A program made the position numbers and the translations under genes. From Rhodospirillum sp. UBA1311 (GTDB lineage: Bacteria > Pseudomonadota > Alphaproteobacteria > Rhodospirillales > Rhodospirillaceae), in the NCBI GenBank assembly GCA_002307145.1, contig DBTR01000002.1, forward strand, positions 26,793 to 61,483: a stretch of DNA of 34,691 nt, in the 5' to 3' direction. Of the stretch, positions 22,864 to 30,673 are shown piece after piece. Under the pieces are notes generated by a model. It saw only the letters and a list, made by a program, of their open reading frames with translations, was not told where the DNA came from and made no database searches. How positions within the stretch are numbered: the stretch's first letter is position 1; each line of letters starts with the position of its first letter.

Positions 22864-23391
22864 TCAATACATCGTGACGGCGCGAATATCCTCGGGACTC
22901 AGGCTGCCGGGAATGATCAGCATCGGCACGTGGACGCGGCGGAGATCCTTGCCCATCAGCGACGAGATCAGCGGCCCGGGGCCGGATTTTCCGGTGTCGG
23001 CGCCCAGCACCAGAACGTGGACGGTTTCGGTTTCCATGAACTTCAGCAGTTCTTCGCGGCGGTCGCCTTCGCGGATATGGATCACCGGGGTCTTGCCGGA
23101 GAGGCGGCTGACGTGGTCGGCGTAGCCCTGGAGCAGGGCTTCCGCTTCCTTGCGGCGGTCGTCGCGGATCGCGTCGCCGACGAACATGAAGTGCTCGAAC
23201 TCGACCGGCGGGATGACGTAGAGCATCGCCACCCGGCCGCCCGAGCGGCGCGCGCGCAGGCAGGCGTAGTCGAGGGCGGGTTTGAGTTCCTCGGTATCGT
23301 CGATCACCACCAGGAAAACGCGGCCCTGATGCGCTTCCGGGGTGGCGGCGGGCGCGGATTGCGGACTGCTGCCGGATTCCTCAGAGGTCAT
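22864..23391 (-). CDS. Universal stress protein (UspA family)
   Basis: A 175-residue single-domain Usp. After a Ser/Ala/Pro-rich leader (1-20) comes the Rossmann-like fold: VFLVVIDDTEELKPALDYAC (beta1-alpha1), GGRVAMLYVI, then VHVLVLGADTGKSGPGPLISSLMG. The last resembles the ATP-binding GxxGxxxxxxxGS loop in modified form. The final strand is VPMLIIPG. The family is induced by starvation and stress. The start ATG at 23391 has GGAG 8 bases upstream. It is the first gene of a two-gene leftward unit with the FAH protein and is divergent from the yqhD-like gene, 139 bases away. Confidence 0.88.
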   Translation of the reverse strand: MTSEESGSSPQSAPAATPEAHQGRVFLVVIDDTEELKPALDYACLRARRSGGRVAMLYVIPPVEFEHFMFVGDAIRDDRRKEAEALLQGYADHVSRLSGKTPVIHIREGDRREELLKFMETETVHVLVLGADTGKSGPGPLISSLMGKDLRRVHVPMLIIPGSLSPEDIRAVTMY

Positions 23392-23530
23392 GGTCTTGCT
23401 CCGTGGTTTCAACTTCCGAGAATGCGCCAGGGCGGGGGCGATTTTCAATCCTCGTGCGGGTTGGCAAGCCTTGGAAGAAGCACGATACTCAGGGGACCCA
23501 CAGGATATAGGGCACGAAAGGCCAAAGGCG

Positions 23531-24688
23531 ATGAAAAGCTTTTCCTACGCCAACCCCACCCGCATTCTTTTCGGTGCCGGGCAGATCGCGGCGATCGCGA
23601 AACACATCCCCGAGTCGGCGCGGGTGCTGCTGACCTACGGCGGCGGCAGCATCAAGGCGAACGGCGTCTACGATCAGGTGATCGCGGCGCTGGGCAAGCG
23701 CCAGGTGGTCGAGTTCGGCGGCATCGAGCCGAATCCCTCCTACGAAACCATGATGCAGGCGGCCGCCGTGGCGCGGGCGCACAAGTCCGACTTCATCCTC
23801 GCGGTCGGCGGCGGCTCGGTGGTGGACGGCAGCAAGTTCCTCGCCGTGGCGCTGAAGCACGACGGCCCCGAGGCCTGGGACCTCGTTACCGGCAAGGCGA
23901 AGGTGAAGGGCGCGGTGCCCTTGGGCGCGATCCTGACCCTGCCAGCGACCGGCTCGGAGAGCAACTCGGGCGCGGTGATCACCAACAAGACTCTGGGTGC
24001 GAAGCTTGCGCTGATGCATCCGTCGATGTATCCGGTGTTCGCGGTGCTCGACCCCGAGACCACCCGAAGCCTGCCGCCGCGCCAGATCGCGAACGGCGTC
24101 GCCGACGCCTTCGTCCACGTGATCGAGCAATACCTGACCCAGCCCGCCGACGGCATGGTGCAGGATGCCTATGCCGAGGCGCTGCTGCGCACCCTGGTCG
24201 CGTTGGGGCCGAAGACACTGGCGAATCCCGACGACATGGACGCGCGGGCAAACCTGATGTGGGCGGCGAACCAGGCGCTCAACGGCTTGATCTCGGTGGG
24301 CGTGCCGCAGGATTGGGCGACCCACATGATCGGCCACGAGCTGACCGCGCTCTACGGCGTCGACCATGCCCGCTCGCTCACCATCGTCCTGCCCGCGTTG
24401 TTGCGGGTGCGGCGGGCCGCAAAACGCGCCAAGCTGCTGCAATACGCCGAGCGGGTCTGGGATATCCGCGAGGGGTCGGAAGACGCGCGGATCGAGGCCG
24501 CGATCGCCCGGACCGAGGCGTTCTTCACCGAACTCGGGTTGCCGATCCGCCTGGCGCAGGCCGAAATCGCGCCGGATGCGGCGGAAAAGGTCTGCGCCAA
24601 CCTGGTCGCCCACGGCATGACCGCGCTCGGCGAGGACCAGGGCGTGACGCCCGACGTCGCGGCGCGCATTCTCAGCCTCGCGGCATAA
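23531..24688 (+). CDS. yqhD: Iron-dependent alcohol dehydrogenase / aldehyde reductase (YqhD-like)
   Basis: A 385-residue group III dehydrogenase that in E. coli YqhD reduces many aldehydes with NADPH and protects against toxic aldehydes. The nucleotide-binding half has LLTYGGGSIK and VGGGSVVDGSKF. The metal site is formed by the Asp and His of GVADAFVHVIEQY and the two His of GHELTALYGVDHA. The phrase GVPQDWATHMIGHELTALYG is almost signature-like for YqhD/BDH. Length fits the family. AAAGG lies just before the ATG at 23531. The metal exporter gene follows after 9 bases, so the pair is probably one unit. Confidence 0.93.
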   Translation: MKSFSYANPTRILFGAGQIAAIAKHIPESARVLLTYGGGSIKANGVYDQVIAALGKRQVVEFGGIEPNPSYETMMQAAAVARAHKSDFILAVGGGSVVDGSKFLAVALKHDGPEAWDLVTGKAKVKGAVPLGAILTLPATGSESNSGAVITNKTLGAKLALMHPSMYPVFAVLDPETTRSLPPRQIANGVADAFVHVIEQYLTQPADGMVQDAYAEALLRTLVALGPKTLANPDDMDARANLMWAANQALNGLISVGVPQDWATHMIGHELTALYGVDHARSLTIVLPALLRVRRAAKRAKLLQYAERVWDIREGSEDARIEAAIARTEAFFTELGLPIRLAQAEIAPDAAEKVCANLVAHGMTALGEDQGVTPDVAARILSLAA

Positions 24689-24697
24689 GGAGCTACC

Positions 24698-25660
24698 ATG
24701 CACCACCGCACCCTCGGCGGGCTCAAGCACGATCACGTCTTCGGCCAGGATCGGGAACTCGGCGCGGAACGCCGGGTGCGCTGGGTGGTGGTGATCACCG
24801 CCGTGGTGATGGTGGTGGAGGTGGTGGCGGGTGTCGCCTTCGGTTCGATGGCGCTGCTCGCCGACGGCATCCACATGGCGACCCATGCGCTCGCGCTCGG
24901 CCTCGCGGCGGCGGCGTACTGGATCACCCGCCGCCGCGCCGGCGACGAACGCTTCAGCTTCGGCACCGGCAAGATCAATGCGCTCGCCGGGTTCACCAGC
25001 GCCCTGATCCTGCTGGCGGTGGCGTTCGGGATGGTGTGGGAGAGCGTGGCGCGCTGGCTCGATCCGGTGGAGATCGCCTACAGCCAAGCGATTTTCGTCG
25101 CGGTGATCGGCCTTCTCGTCAACGGCGCGTCGATGCTGCTGCTCGGCGACCACGATCACGACCACGACCACGACCACGACCACCATCACCATCACGACGA
25201 TGACGACCACGACCACGACCACGGCGCGGAGGATACCAACCGCCGCGCCGCGTACGTGCATGTGCTGACCGACGCATTGACCTCGGTGCTGGCGATCGCG
25301 GCGCTTGCCGCCGGGTGGATGGCGGGAGCGGCGTGGCTCGATCCGCTGGTGGCGGTCCTCGGCGCGGTGCTGATCGCGCGTTGGGCGGTGGGGCTGATCA
25401 AGACCACGTCGGGGGTGCTGCTCGACCTCCAGGCGCCCGAGGCGCTCCGGGCCCGGGTCCGCGACGCGATCATGAGCGACCGCGACGCGGAGGTCGCCGA
25501 CCTCCATCTCTGGAGCATCGGCGTGGGCCGGTACGCCGCCGAGATCATGGTGATCGCGGCGGACCCGTTAGCGCCCGAAACCTACAAGGAACGCCTCGCG
25601 GACCTGCCGCAGATCGTCCATGTGGGCGTCGAGGTGCATCGCTGCGCCGGGGATCACTGA
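24698..25660 (+). CDS. dmeF: Cation diffusion facilitator, DmeF-like Co/Ni/Cd/Zn exporter
   Basis: A 320-residue inner-membrane metal/proton antiporter of the CDF family. Six hydrophobic segments are visible. The TM2 metal site is ALLADGIHMATH and the TM5 site is HVLTDALTSV, each giving acidic and His ligands. The loop between TM4 and TM5 has a 25-residue run of only His and Asp (151-175), an extreme version of the His-rich metal-collecting loop. A cytoplasmic C-terminal domain (about 235-320, DLHLWSIGVGRYAAEIMVIA) dimerises in this family. AAGGAG lies 7 bases before the ATG. It overlaps the 3' end of the convergent zinc dehydrogenase by 7 bases. Confidence 0.93.
   Translation: MHHRTLGGLKHDHVFGQDRELGAERRVRWVVVITAVVMVVEVVAGVAFGSMALLADGIHMATHALALGLAAAAYWITRRRAGDERFSFGTGKINALAGFTSALILLAVAFGMVWESVARWLDPVEIAYSQAIFVAVIGLLVNGASMLLLGDHDHDHDHDHDHHHHHDDDDHDHDHGAEDTNRRAAYVHVLTDALTSVLAIAALAAGWMAGAAWLDPLVAVLGAVLIARWAVGLIKTTSGVLLDLQAPEALRARVRDAIMSDRDAEVADLHLWSIGVGRYAAEIMVIAADPLAPETYKERLADLPQIVHVGVEVHRCAGDH
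25148..25222 (+). repeat. In-frame His/Asp codon microsatellite in the metal-exporter gene
   Basis: A 75-base tract of near-perfect GACCAC hexamer units encodes residues 151-175, all His or Asp. Such a tract can expand or contract by slippage in steps of one or two codons without losing the frame. Confidence 0.9.
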
Positions 25661-26715
25661 TCCTTTTTGAGCGAGGCGATGTCGATGACGAAGCGATAGC
25701 GCACGTCGCTTTTCAGCATCCGCGCGTAGGCTTCGTTGATGTTCTGGATGTCGAGCATCTCGACGTCCGAAGTCACGCCGTTGGCGGCGCAGAAGTCGAG
25801 CATCTCCTGGGTTTCGGCGATGCCGCCGATCGGCGAGCCCGAGACCGAGCGGCGTCCGGTGATGAACGGCAGGGTGCTGAGGGTCGGCTCGATCGGGCCG
25901 AGCAGGCCGACCAGCACCAGCGTGCCGTCGAGCTTCAGGGTCGCCATGTAGGGGTTGAGGTCGTGCTTGGTCGGCACGGTGTCGAGGATGAAGTCGAACC
26001 GGTTGGCGACCGCCTTCATCTGCTCGGGGTCGGTCGAGATCACCACGTCGTGCGCGCCGAGGCGGCGGGCCTCGTCTTCCTTGCCGGGGGAGCGGGTGAA
26101 TAGGGTGACGTTCGCGCCGAACGCGTGGGCGAACTTCAGCCCCATGTGGCCGAGGCCGCCGAGGCCGATGATCGCGACCTTGCTGCCCGGCCCGACCTTC
26201 CAGTGGCGCAGCGGCGAATAGGTGGTGATGCCGGCGCAGAGCAGCGGCGCGGCGGATTTCGGGTCGAGTCCTTCGGGCAGGCGGAGGACGAACTTCTCCG
26301 AGACCACGATCCGTTCCGAATAGCCGCCCTGGGTCGGCGAATGGTCGTGGCGGTCGGTGCCGTTGTAGGTGAAGGTCGGCACGTTTTCGCAGAACTGTTC
26401 GAGGCCGTGCTGGCACGGGTCGCAGTGCTGGCAGGAATCCACCATGCAGCCGACGCCGACCATGTCGCCGGGCTTGAACTTGGTGGCGGCGCTGCCGACG
26501 GCGGCGACCCGGCCGATGATCTCGTGGCCCGGCACCATCGGGAAGGTGCTGTTGTTCCAGTCGTTGCGGGTCTGGTGCAGGTCGGAGTGGCAGACGCCGC
26601 AATAGAGGATTTCGATCGCGACGTCGTCGGGGCGCGGGTCGCGGCGGTCGAAGGTGAAGGGGCCAAGCGGCGTGGTCGCCGATTGTGCCGCGTAGGCTCG
26701 GGTTGCGAAGGGCAT
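25654..26715 (-). CDS. Zinc-dependent NAD(P) alcohol dehydrogenase (YahK/CAD-like)
   Basis: A 353-residue medium-chain dehydrogenase/reductase. The catalytic zinc ligands are in CGVCHSDLHQ and VPGHEIIG. The structural zinc cysteines are in GCMVDSCQHCDPCQHGLEQFC. The Rossmann motif GLGGLGHMG is followed by FTRSPGK, a basic context that favours NADPH. This is the pattern of cinnamyl-alcohol-dehydrogenase-like aldehyde reductases such as YahK. ATG at 26715 has AGGAG 7 bases upstream; no homology extends further up. It is divergent from an AraC regulator, with direct-repeat sites between them, and converges on the metal-exporter gene with a 7-base overlap. Confidence 0.93.
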   Translation of the reverse strand: MPFATRAYAAQSATTPLGPFTFDRRDPRPDDVAIEILYCGVCHSDLHQTRNDWNNSTFPMVPGHEIIGRVAAVGSAATKFKPGDMVGVGCMVDSCQHCDPCQHGLEQFCENVPTFTYNGTDRHDHSPTQGGYSERIVVSEKFVLRLPEGLDPKSAAPLLCAGITTYSPLRHWKVGPGSKVAIIGLGGLGHMGLKFAHAFGANVTLFTRSPGKEDEARRLGAHDVVISTDPEQMKAVANRFDFILDTVPTKHDLNPYMATLKLDGTLVLVGLLGPIEPTLSTLPFITGRRSVSGSPIGGIAETQEMLDFCAANGVTSDVEMLDIQNINEAYARMLKSDVRYRFVIDIASLKKDQ

Positions 26716-26785
26716 GGTGGTCTCCTGAAGCGGGAACGGAAATCGCGCTCCAGATATGTGCCGAGCGGGGCGCGGGGCGGTAGAC

Positions 26786-26815
26786 CGATCCTGCGAAGTT
26801 CTTGCACGATCCTGC
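26786..26815. promoter_or_regulatory. Candidate AraC-type operator (two direct repeats)
   Basis: CGATCCTGC occurs at 26786-26794 and 26807-26815, exactly 21 bases apart, or two helical turns, as is typical for AraC-family half-sites. The repeats lie between the dehydrogenase and the regulator genes, upstream of both. Confidence 0.55.
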
Positions 26816-26895
26816 AAGACCGCGACGAATTCCTCGGAAGCGGCGCGCGCACCCTATATTCTCGGACGACGCAAATTCACCAGGGGCAAAGCGAC

Positions 26896-27840
26896 ATGAC
26901 GGCGGAAAGCGCACGAATTCCTGAAGCGGCGGTGTCGGACGAAGCGGCGGGCAAGCTGGCGGAATTGGTTGCCGCGATTGACCGATACGCCAAAGCCGAC
27001 TGGTCGACGCCGACCGCGATCCCGGGCCTGGTGCTGCACCGCTGGACCCATCCGACCGAGCCCAATTGCGTGATGTACGAGCCCGCGCTGACGGTGGTGG
27101 CGCAGGGGGCGAAGCAGGTGCTGCTCGCCGACGAAACCTACGACTACGACCCGTCCCACTACCTCGTCACCGCGATCGACCTGCCGGTGCTGTCGCGGGT
27201 GGTGCGGGCGACGCCGGAGGCGCCGTTGATGTGCCTCTCGCTCGCCCTGGACGTCGCCCGCCTCGGCGCGTTGATCGCGACCCCGGGCTTTCCCGAGCCG
27301 AAGCCGGTTTCGGTGCCGCGCGGCATGGCGGCGAACCGCATCGGCCTGCCCCTGCTCGACGCGGTGGTGCGGCTGGTGCGGCTGCTCGATACGCCTGCGA
27401 GCGTCCCGATCCTCGCGCCGTTGATCGAGCAGGAGATCCTCTACCATCTCCTCACCGGCGCGGACGGCGCGCGGCTGCGCCACCTCGCGGTGACCGGCAG
27501 CCACGCCCATCGCATCGCCTGCGTCACCGAGTGGTTGAAGGCACACTATGCCGAGCCGCTGCGGATCGAGGATCTGGCCCGGCTCGCGCACATGAGCGTG
27601 TCGTCGCTGCACCATCATTTCAAGGCGATCACCGCGATGAGTCCGTTGCAGTACCAGAAGCGCCTGCGCCTGAACGAGGCGCGGCGGCTGATGCTGGTGG
27701 AAAAGCGGGACGCGGCCTCGGCCGGGCACGCCGTCGGCTACGACAGCGCGTCGCAGTTCAGCCGCGAATACAGCCGGGTGTACGGCACGCCGCCGCGCCG
27801 CGACGTCACCTTGCTTCAGGTGCTGCCACCCCCGGTGTGA
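26896..27840 (+). CDS. AraC-family transcriptional regulator (AraC_N/YqhC type)
   Basis: A 314-residue activator. An N-terminal cupin-like AraC_N domain (about 30-190, with CVMYEPALTVVAQGAKQV and YDPSHYLVTAIDLPV) is followed by two helix-turn-helix motifs in the C-terminal 100 residues (IEDLARLAHMSVSSLHHHFK and AGHAVGYDSASQFSREYSR). Members of this subgroup, such as YqhC, switch on aldehyde-reductase genes in response to aldehydes. The divergent zinc dehydrogenase is the likely target, possibly along with the nearby yqhD-like gene. A -10-like TATATT lies at 26853-26858. Its 3' end overlaps the convergent permease gene by 35 bases. Confidence 0.92.
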   Translation: MTAESARIPEAAVSDEAAGKLAELVAAIDRYAKADWSTPTAIPGLVLHRWTHPTEPNCVMYEPALTVVAQGAKQVLLADETYDYDPSHYLVTAIDLPVLSRVVRATPEAPLMCLSLALDVARLGALIATPGFPEPKPVSVPRGMAANRIGLPLLDAVVRLVRLLDTPASVPILAPLIEQEILYHLLTGADGARLRHLAVTGSHAHRIACVTEWLKAHYAEPLRIEDLARLAHMSVSSLHHHFKAITAMSPLQYQKRLRLNEARRLMLVEKRDAASAGHAVGYDSASQFSREYSRVYGTPPRRDVTLLQVLPPPV

Positions 27841-28612
27841 CGTCCTCCGTCATCGGCGCGCCGTGCTCGACCCGGGCGACCCGGATCAACGAGGCGGCCA
27901 GCGCGAGGACGATCCAGCCGAGGAACACCGCGATTTCCCATGCGGGCGGGAGGCCGGTCTGGTTGAGCGCGGCGCGGAGCAGCGCGTCGGCGTGGGTGAG
28001 GGGGTTGACGGTCATCGTCCAGGCGAGCCAGGTCGGCACGCCGTCGGCGGGGAAGAGTGCGCCCGAGAGCATCCACGCGGGCATCAGCACCACCATCATG
28101 ATCGCATGGAACCCCGAAGTGGAGCGCATCGACCACGCCACCGCGAAGCCGGTGGCGGCGAAGCCGACCGCCGCGAGCGCGATCACCGGCAGCGCCATCA
28201 GCAATCCGGCGGTGGCGAACGGCGCGCCGGTCAGGGGCGCGATCGGCAGCAGCACGGCGGCCTGGAGCAGCGCAAGCAGCGCGCCGCCGCCGACCTTGCC
28301 GAGCACGATGGCGGAACGGGGCAGGGGTGCGACCAGCACGCCCTGGAGGAAGCCGTGGTCGCGGTCCTCGATCAGGGTGATCGCCGAGAACACGCTCGAA
28401 AACAGCAGCAGCAGCATCAGTACGCCGGGGAAGACGTAGGAGGCGTAGCCGCCCGCGTGGCCCGCGGGCCGGAACGAAGCGGAGAAGCCTGCGCCGAGGA
28501 AGCCCCAGATCAGCAAGGGTTGGGCGATGCCGCCGATAACGCGGGATCTCTGCCGCGCGAAGCGGAGGAGTTCGCGCCAGGCGATGGCGAGGATGGGGGC
28601 GAGGAGGCTCAT
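27806..28612 (-). CDS. ABC-2 type transporter permease
   Basis: A 268-residue inner-membrane protein with about six membrane segments. It has ABC-2 family features: an N-terminal cytoplasmic helix (ILAIAWRELLRFARQRSR), SYVFPGVLMLLLLFSSVFSAITLIEDRDHGFLQGVLVAPLPRS and a C-terminal MMVVLMPAWMLSGALFPADGVP with TVNPLTHADALLR. The ATG overlaps the ATPase stop as ATGA, so the two are coupled. Substrate is unknown; drug, lipid and polysaccharide export are all known in the family. Association with alcohol/aldehyde genes is positional only. Its last 12 codons lie antisense to the end of the AraC gene. Confidence 0.92.
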   Translation of the reverse strand: MSLLAPILAIAWRELLRFARQRSRVIGGIAQPLLIWGFLGAGFSASFRPAGHAGGYASYVFPGVLMLLLLFSSVFSAITLIEDRDHGFLQGVLVAPLPRSAIVLGKVGGGALLALLQAAVLLPIAPLTGAPFATAGLLMALPVIALAAVGFAATGFAVAWSMRSTSGFHAIMMVVLMPAWMLSGALFPADGVPTWLAWTMTVNPLTHADALLRAALNQTGLPPAWEIAVFLGWIVLALAASLIRVARVEHGAPMTEDVTPGVAAPEAR

Positions 28613-29529
28613 TGCACGGTCTCCCCGGTGAGGGCGAGAAAGACGTCGGTCAACGTCGGCTGCTTGATCGCGATGCCGGTAACTTGCGATCCGTGGCGTT
28701 CGAGAACGTCGGCGACGAGCCTGAGCGCCGCCGCGCGGTCGAGGTCGCCGACCCGCACGTCCTCGGCGGTGGCGCGCACCGAGAGATGCTCGCTTCGCAG
28801 GCGCGCGGCGAGGCGGACCGGCTCGGCGCAGGCGATCACCACCATTTCCGCGCCCAGGCGGGCGGCGAGGGTGGCGGGGGAATCCTGGGCGATCACCTTG
28901 CCGCTCTGCATCACCACCACGAGGTCGGCGGTTTCCGCCTCGTCGAAGACGTGGGTGGTCATCAGCACGGTGAGGCCGGTATCGCGGCGGAGGTTGCCGA
29001 GAACCTCGGCGAACGCGGCGCGCCCGGCCGGGTCGAGGCCGGTGGTGGGTTCGTCGAGGAGCAGCACCGGCGGCGCGGGGATCAGGCACTTGGCGAGTTC
29101 GGCCTGACGTTGCTGGCCGCCCGAGAGGGTGGCGGCGCGATCGTCGAGGCGGTCGCCGATCCGGGTCCAGGCGGTGACCTCGTCGATGCGGCTGGCGAGG
29201 CGCCTGCCCGAGAAGCCGTGCAGGCGGCCCCAGAGCGCGAGGTTTTCCCGCACCGTCAGCACGCCGTCGAGCGCCGGGGCCTGGAATACCACGCCGAGCG
29301 CGCGGCGTGCGGCGGCGGTGCCGGCGGGCGCTCCCGCGAGGGCGATCCGGCCTTCGCTCGGCCGCACCGCGCCCGAGAGAATGCGAAACAGGGTGGATTT
29401 GCCGCTGCCGTTCGGGCCGATCACGGCGCAGAACTGGCCTTGGCCGACATGGAGGCTGACGCGGTCGAGGGCCGGATGCGCGGCACGCTCCCCGGGGTAG
29501 CGGTGGCTCAAATGATCTACGGCAATCAT
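28609..29529 (-). CDS. ABC transporter ATP-binding protein (exporter type)
   Basis: A 306-residue ATPase of the NatA/CcmA-like ABC-2 class. It has Walker A GPNGSGKST, Q-loop VVFQAPAL, signature LSGGQQRQ, Walker B VLLLDEPTTGLDP and H-loop MTTHVFDEAE. The C-terminal extension (about 215-306) ends with PTLTDVFLALTG, the motif that closes many exporter ATPases. The start is placed at ATG 29529 (MIAVDHLSHRYPG) from domain limits. An upstream in-frame ATG near 29598 would add an unconserved leader, and neither has a strong ribosome site. It is the first gene of a two-gene unit with the permease. Confidence 0.9.
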   Translation of the reverse strand: MIAVDHLSHRYPGERAAHPALDRVSLHVGQGQFCAVIGPNGSGKSTLFRILSGAVRPSEGRIALAGAPAGTAAARRALGVVFQAPALDGVLTVRENLALWGRLHGFSGRRLASRIDEVTAWTRIGDRLDDRAATLSGGQQRQAELAKCLIPAPPVLLLDEPTTGLDPAGRAAFAEVLGNLRRDTGLTVLMTTHVFDEAETADLVVVMQSGKVIAQDSPATLAARLGAEMVVIACAEPVRLAARLRSEHLSVRATAEDVRVGDLDRAAALRLVADVLERHGSQVTGIAIKQPTLTDVFLALTGETVQ

Positions 29530-29655
29530 GGGCTTAAGGCGGTCCTGGAGGAAAGCCGGGGCTCCGAGCGAGCCTCGGACCTTCCATATGGGCGTCATCA
29601 ACCGTAGAGTAAACCCTGAAACGGCTTTCGAATCCGCCTATCCGGGAGCGCGCCG

Positions 29656-30489
29656 ATGCTGATCGCCCACATCGCCGACCTGCACGTCTCCGACGACGGC
29701 CTGCCGGTCCACGACCTTGTCGACACCGACGCGGCGACCCGCGCCGTGGTCGCCGCGCTTCGGACCCTCGATCCCCCGCCCGACATCATCATCGCGGCTG
29801 GCGACATCACCCACGACGGCGACGGCGTCGCGGCGGCGCGCGCGAAGGCATTGCTCGCGGGCTTGCCCGCGCCGGTGCTGGTCTGCACCGGCAACCACGA
29901 CCGGCGGGAGAGCCTGCGCGCCGCCTTCGGCCGCCATGCCAGCGATGTCGACGACGCCTGGATGGCGTATACGGTCGAGGACTTTCCGGTGCGCCTGATC
30001 GCGCTCGACGCCGCCACCGACGACCCGTTCGTCGGCGCGATGCCGGAGGCGGAAGCCGACTGGCTCGCGGCCCGCCTCGCCGAGCAGCCCGATCGCCCGA
30101 CGATCCTGTTTCTTCATCATCCGCCGTTCGACACCGGGATCGACTGGATGGACGCGATCGGCATCACCATCGGCCGCGAGGCGCTCTGGCGGGTGGTGGC
30201 GGCGCACGGCAATATCCTCGCGATCCTCTCCGGTCACCTCCACCGGCCGATGGTGGGGGCCTGGGCGGGGGTCACCGTCTATGCCGCGCCGTCGGTGATG
30301 AACCGGGTGGAATTCATCGGCATGCGGCCCGACGGCTCGCCCGAGGTGGCGATCGGCGCCGCTCCCGGATACGCCCTGCACGAGACCGACGGCACCGCCT
30401 GGAGCACCCGGTTATGCTTCGTCGACGGGCATGCGGAAGAGTGGGCGATGGCGATGCCCGATACTTACGCCGAAAATTCGGTCAAGTGA
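29656..30489 (+). CDS. Calcineurin-like metallophosphoesterase (CpdA-like)
   Basis: A 277-residue phosphodiesterase with the complete family motif set in order: HIADLHVS (D-x-H), AAGDITHDGD (GD), CTGNHDRRE (GNHD), LFLHHPPFD and LSGHLHRP (GHxH). These bind the two metal ions. The overall pattern fits class III cyclic-nucleotide phosphodiesterases such as CpdA, but cAMP as substrate is an inference. GGGAG lies 9 bases before the ATG. It is a single gene between the divergent ABC exporter and the aap operon, with no clear terminator after it. Confidence 0.9.
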   Translation: MLIAHIADLHVSDDGLPVHDLVDTDAATRAVVAALRTLDPPPDIIIAAGDITHDGDGVAAARAKALLAGLPAPVLVCTGNHDRRESLRAAFGRHASDVDDAWMAYTVEDFPVRLIALDAATDDPFVGAMPEAEADWLAARLAEQPDRPTILFLHHPPFDTGIDWMDAIGITIGREALWRVVAAHGNILAILSGHLHRPMVGAWAGVTVYAAPSVMNRVEFIGMRPDGSPEVAIGAAPGYALHETDGTAWSTRLCFVDGHAEEWAMAMPDTYAENSVK

Positions 30490-30586
30490 CAACCGATTAG
30501 GCTTGCCTGCCCGGATTCGAGGCAGCCCTCCCCCTCATAATGAAACACATTCATGCCCAAGTGAAAGGCAGCCTCGCTTTGCGGGT

Positions 30587-30603
30587 TTGGCCCGGCCTTT
30601 GCT
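30587..30603 (+). promoter_or_regulatory. Sigma54 (RpoN) promoter of the aap operon
   Basis: TTGGCCCG-GCCT-TTGCT matches the sigma54 consensus YTGGCACG-N4-TTGCW with one change. The invariant GG (30589-30590) and GC (30601-30602) are exactly 10 bases apart. The predicted start is about 30614, giving a 60-base leader before aapJ. In rhizobia, aap is under nitrogen control; I did not find a clear NtrC site. Confidence 0.72.
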
Positions 30604-30673
30604 GTACAGCGATGACTGCCGGCGGGGCCGAGAGGCGAGGTCCGTCGCGAAAACCTCGATAGGGAGAGCATTG

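Noticed and set aside
25148..25222. CRISPR-like or other non-coding tandem repeat
   Set aside because: The repeat is in frame inside a metal-transporter gene, has no spacers and encodes the His-rich loop expected in this family.
26716..26817. N-terminal extension of the zinc dehydrogenase
   Set aside because: The extra residues are not part of the dehydrogenase fold, would cover the regulatory repeats, and ATG 26715 has a good ribosome site.
30490..30540. Terminator after the metallophosphoesterase gene
   Set aside because: Only a short CTGCC/GGCAG pairing is visible, with no T run.
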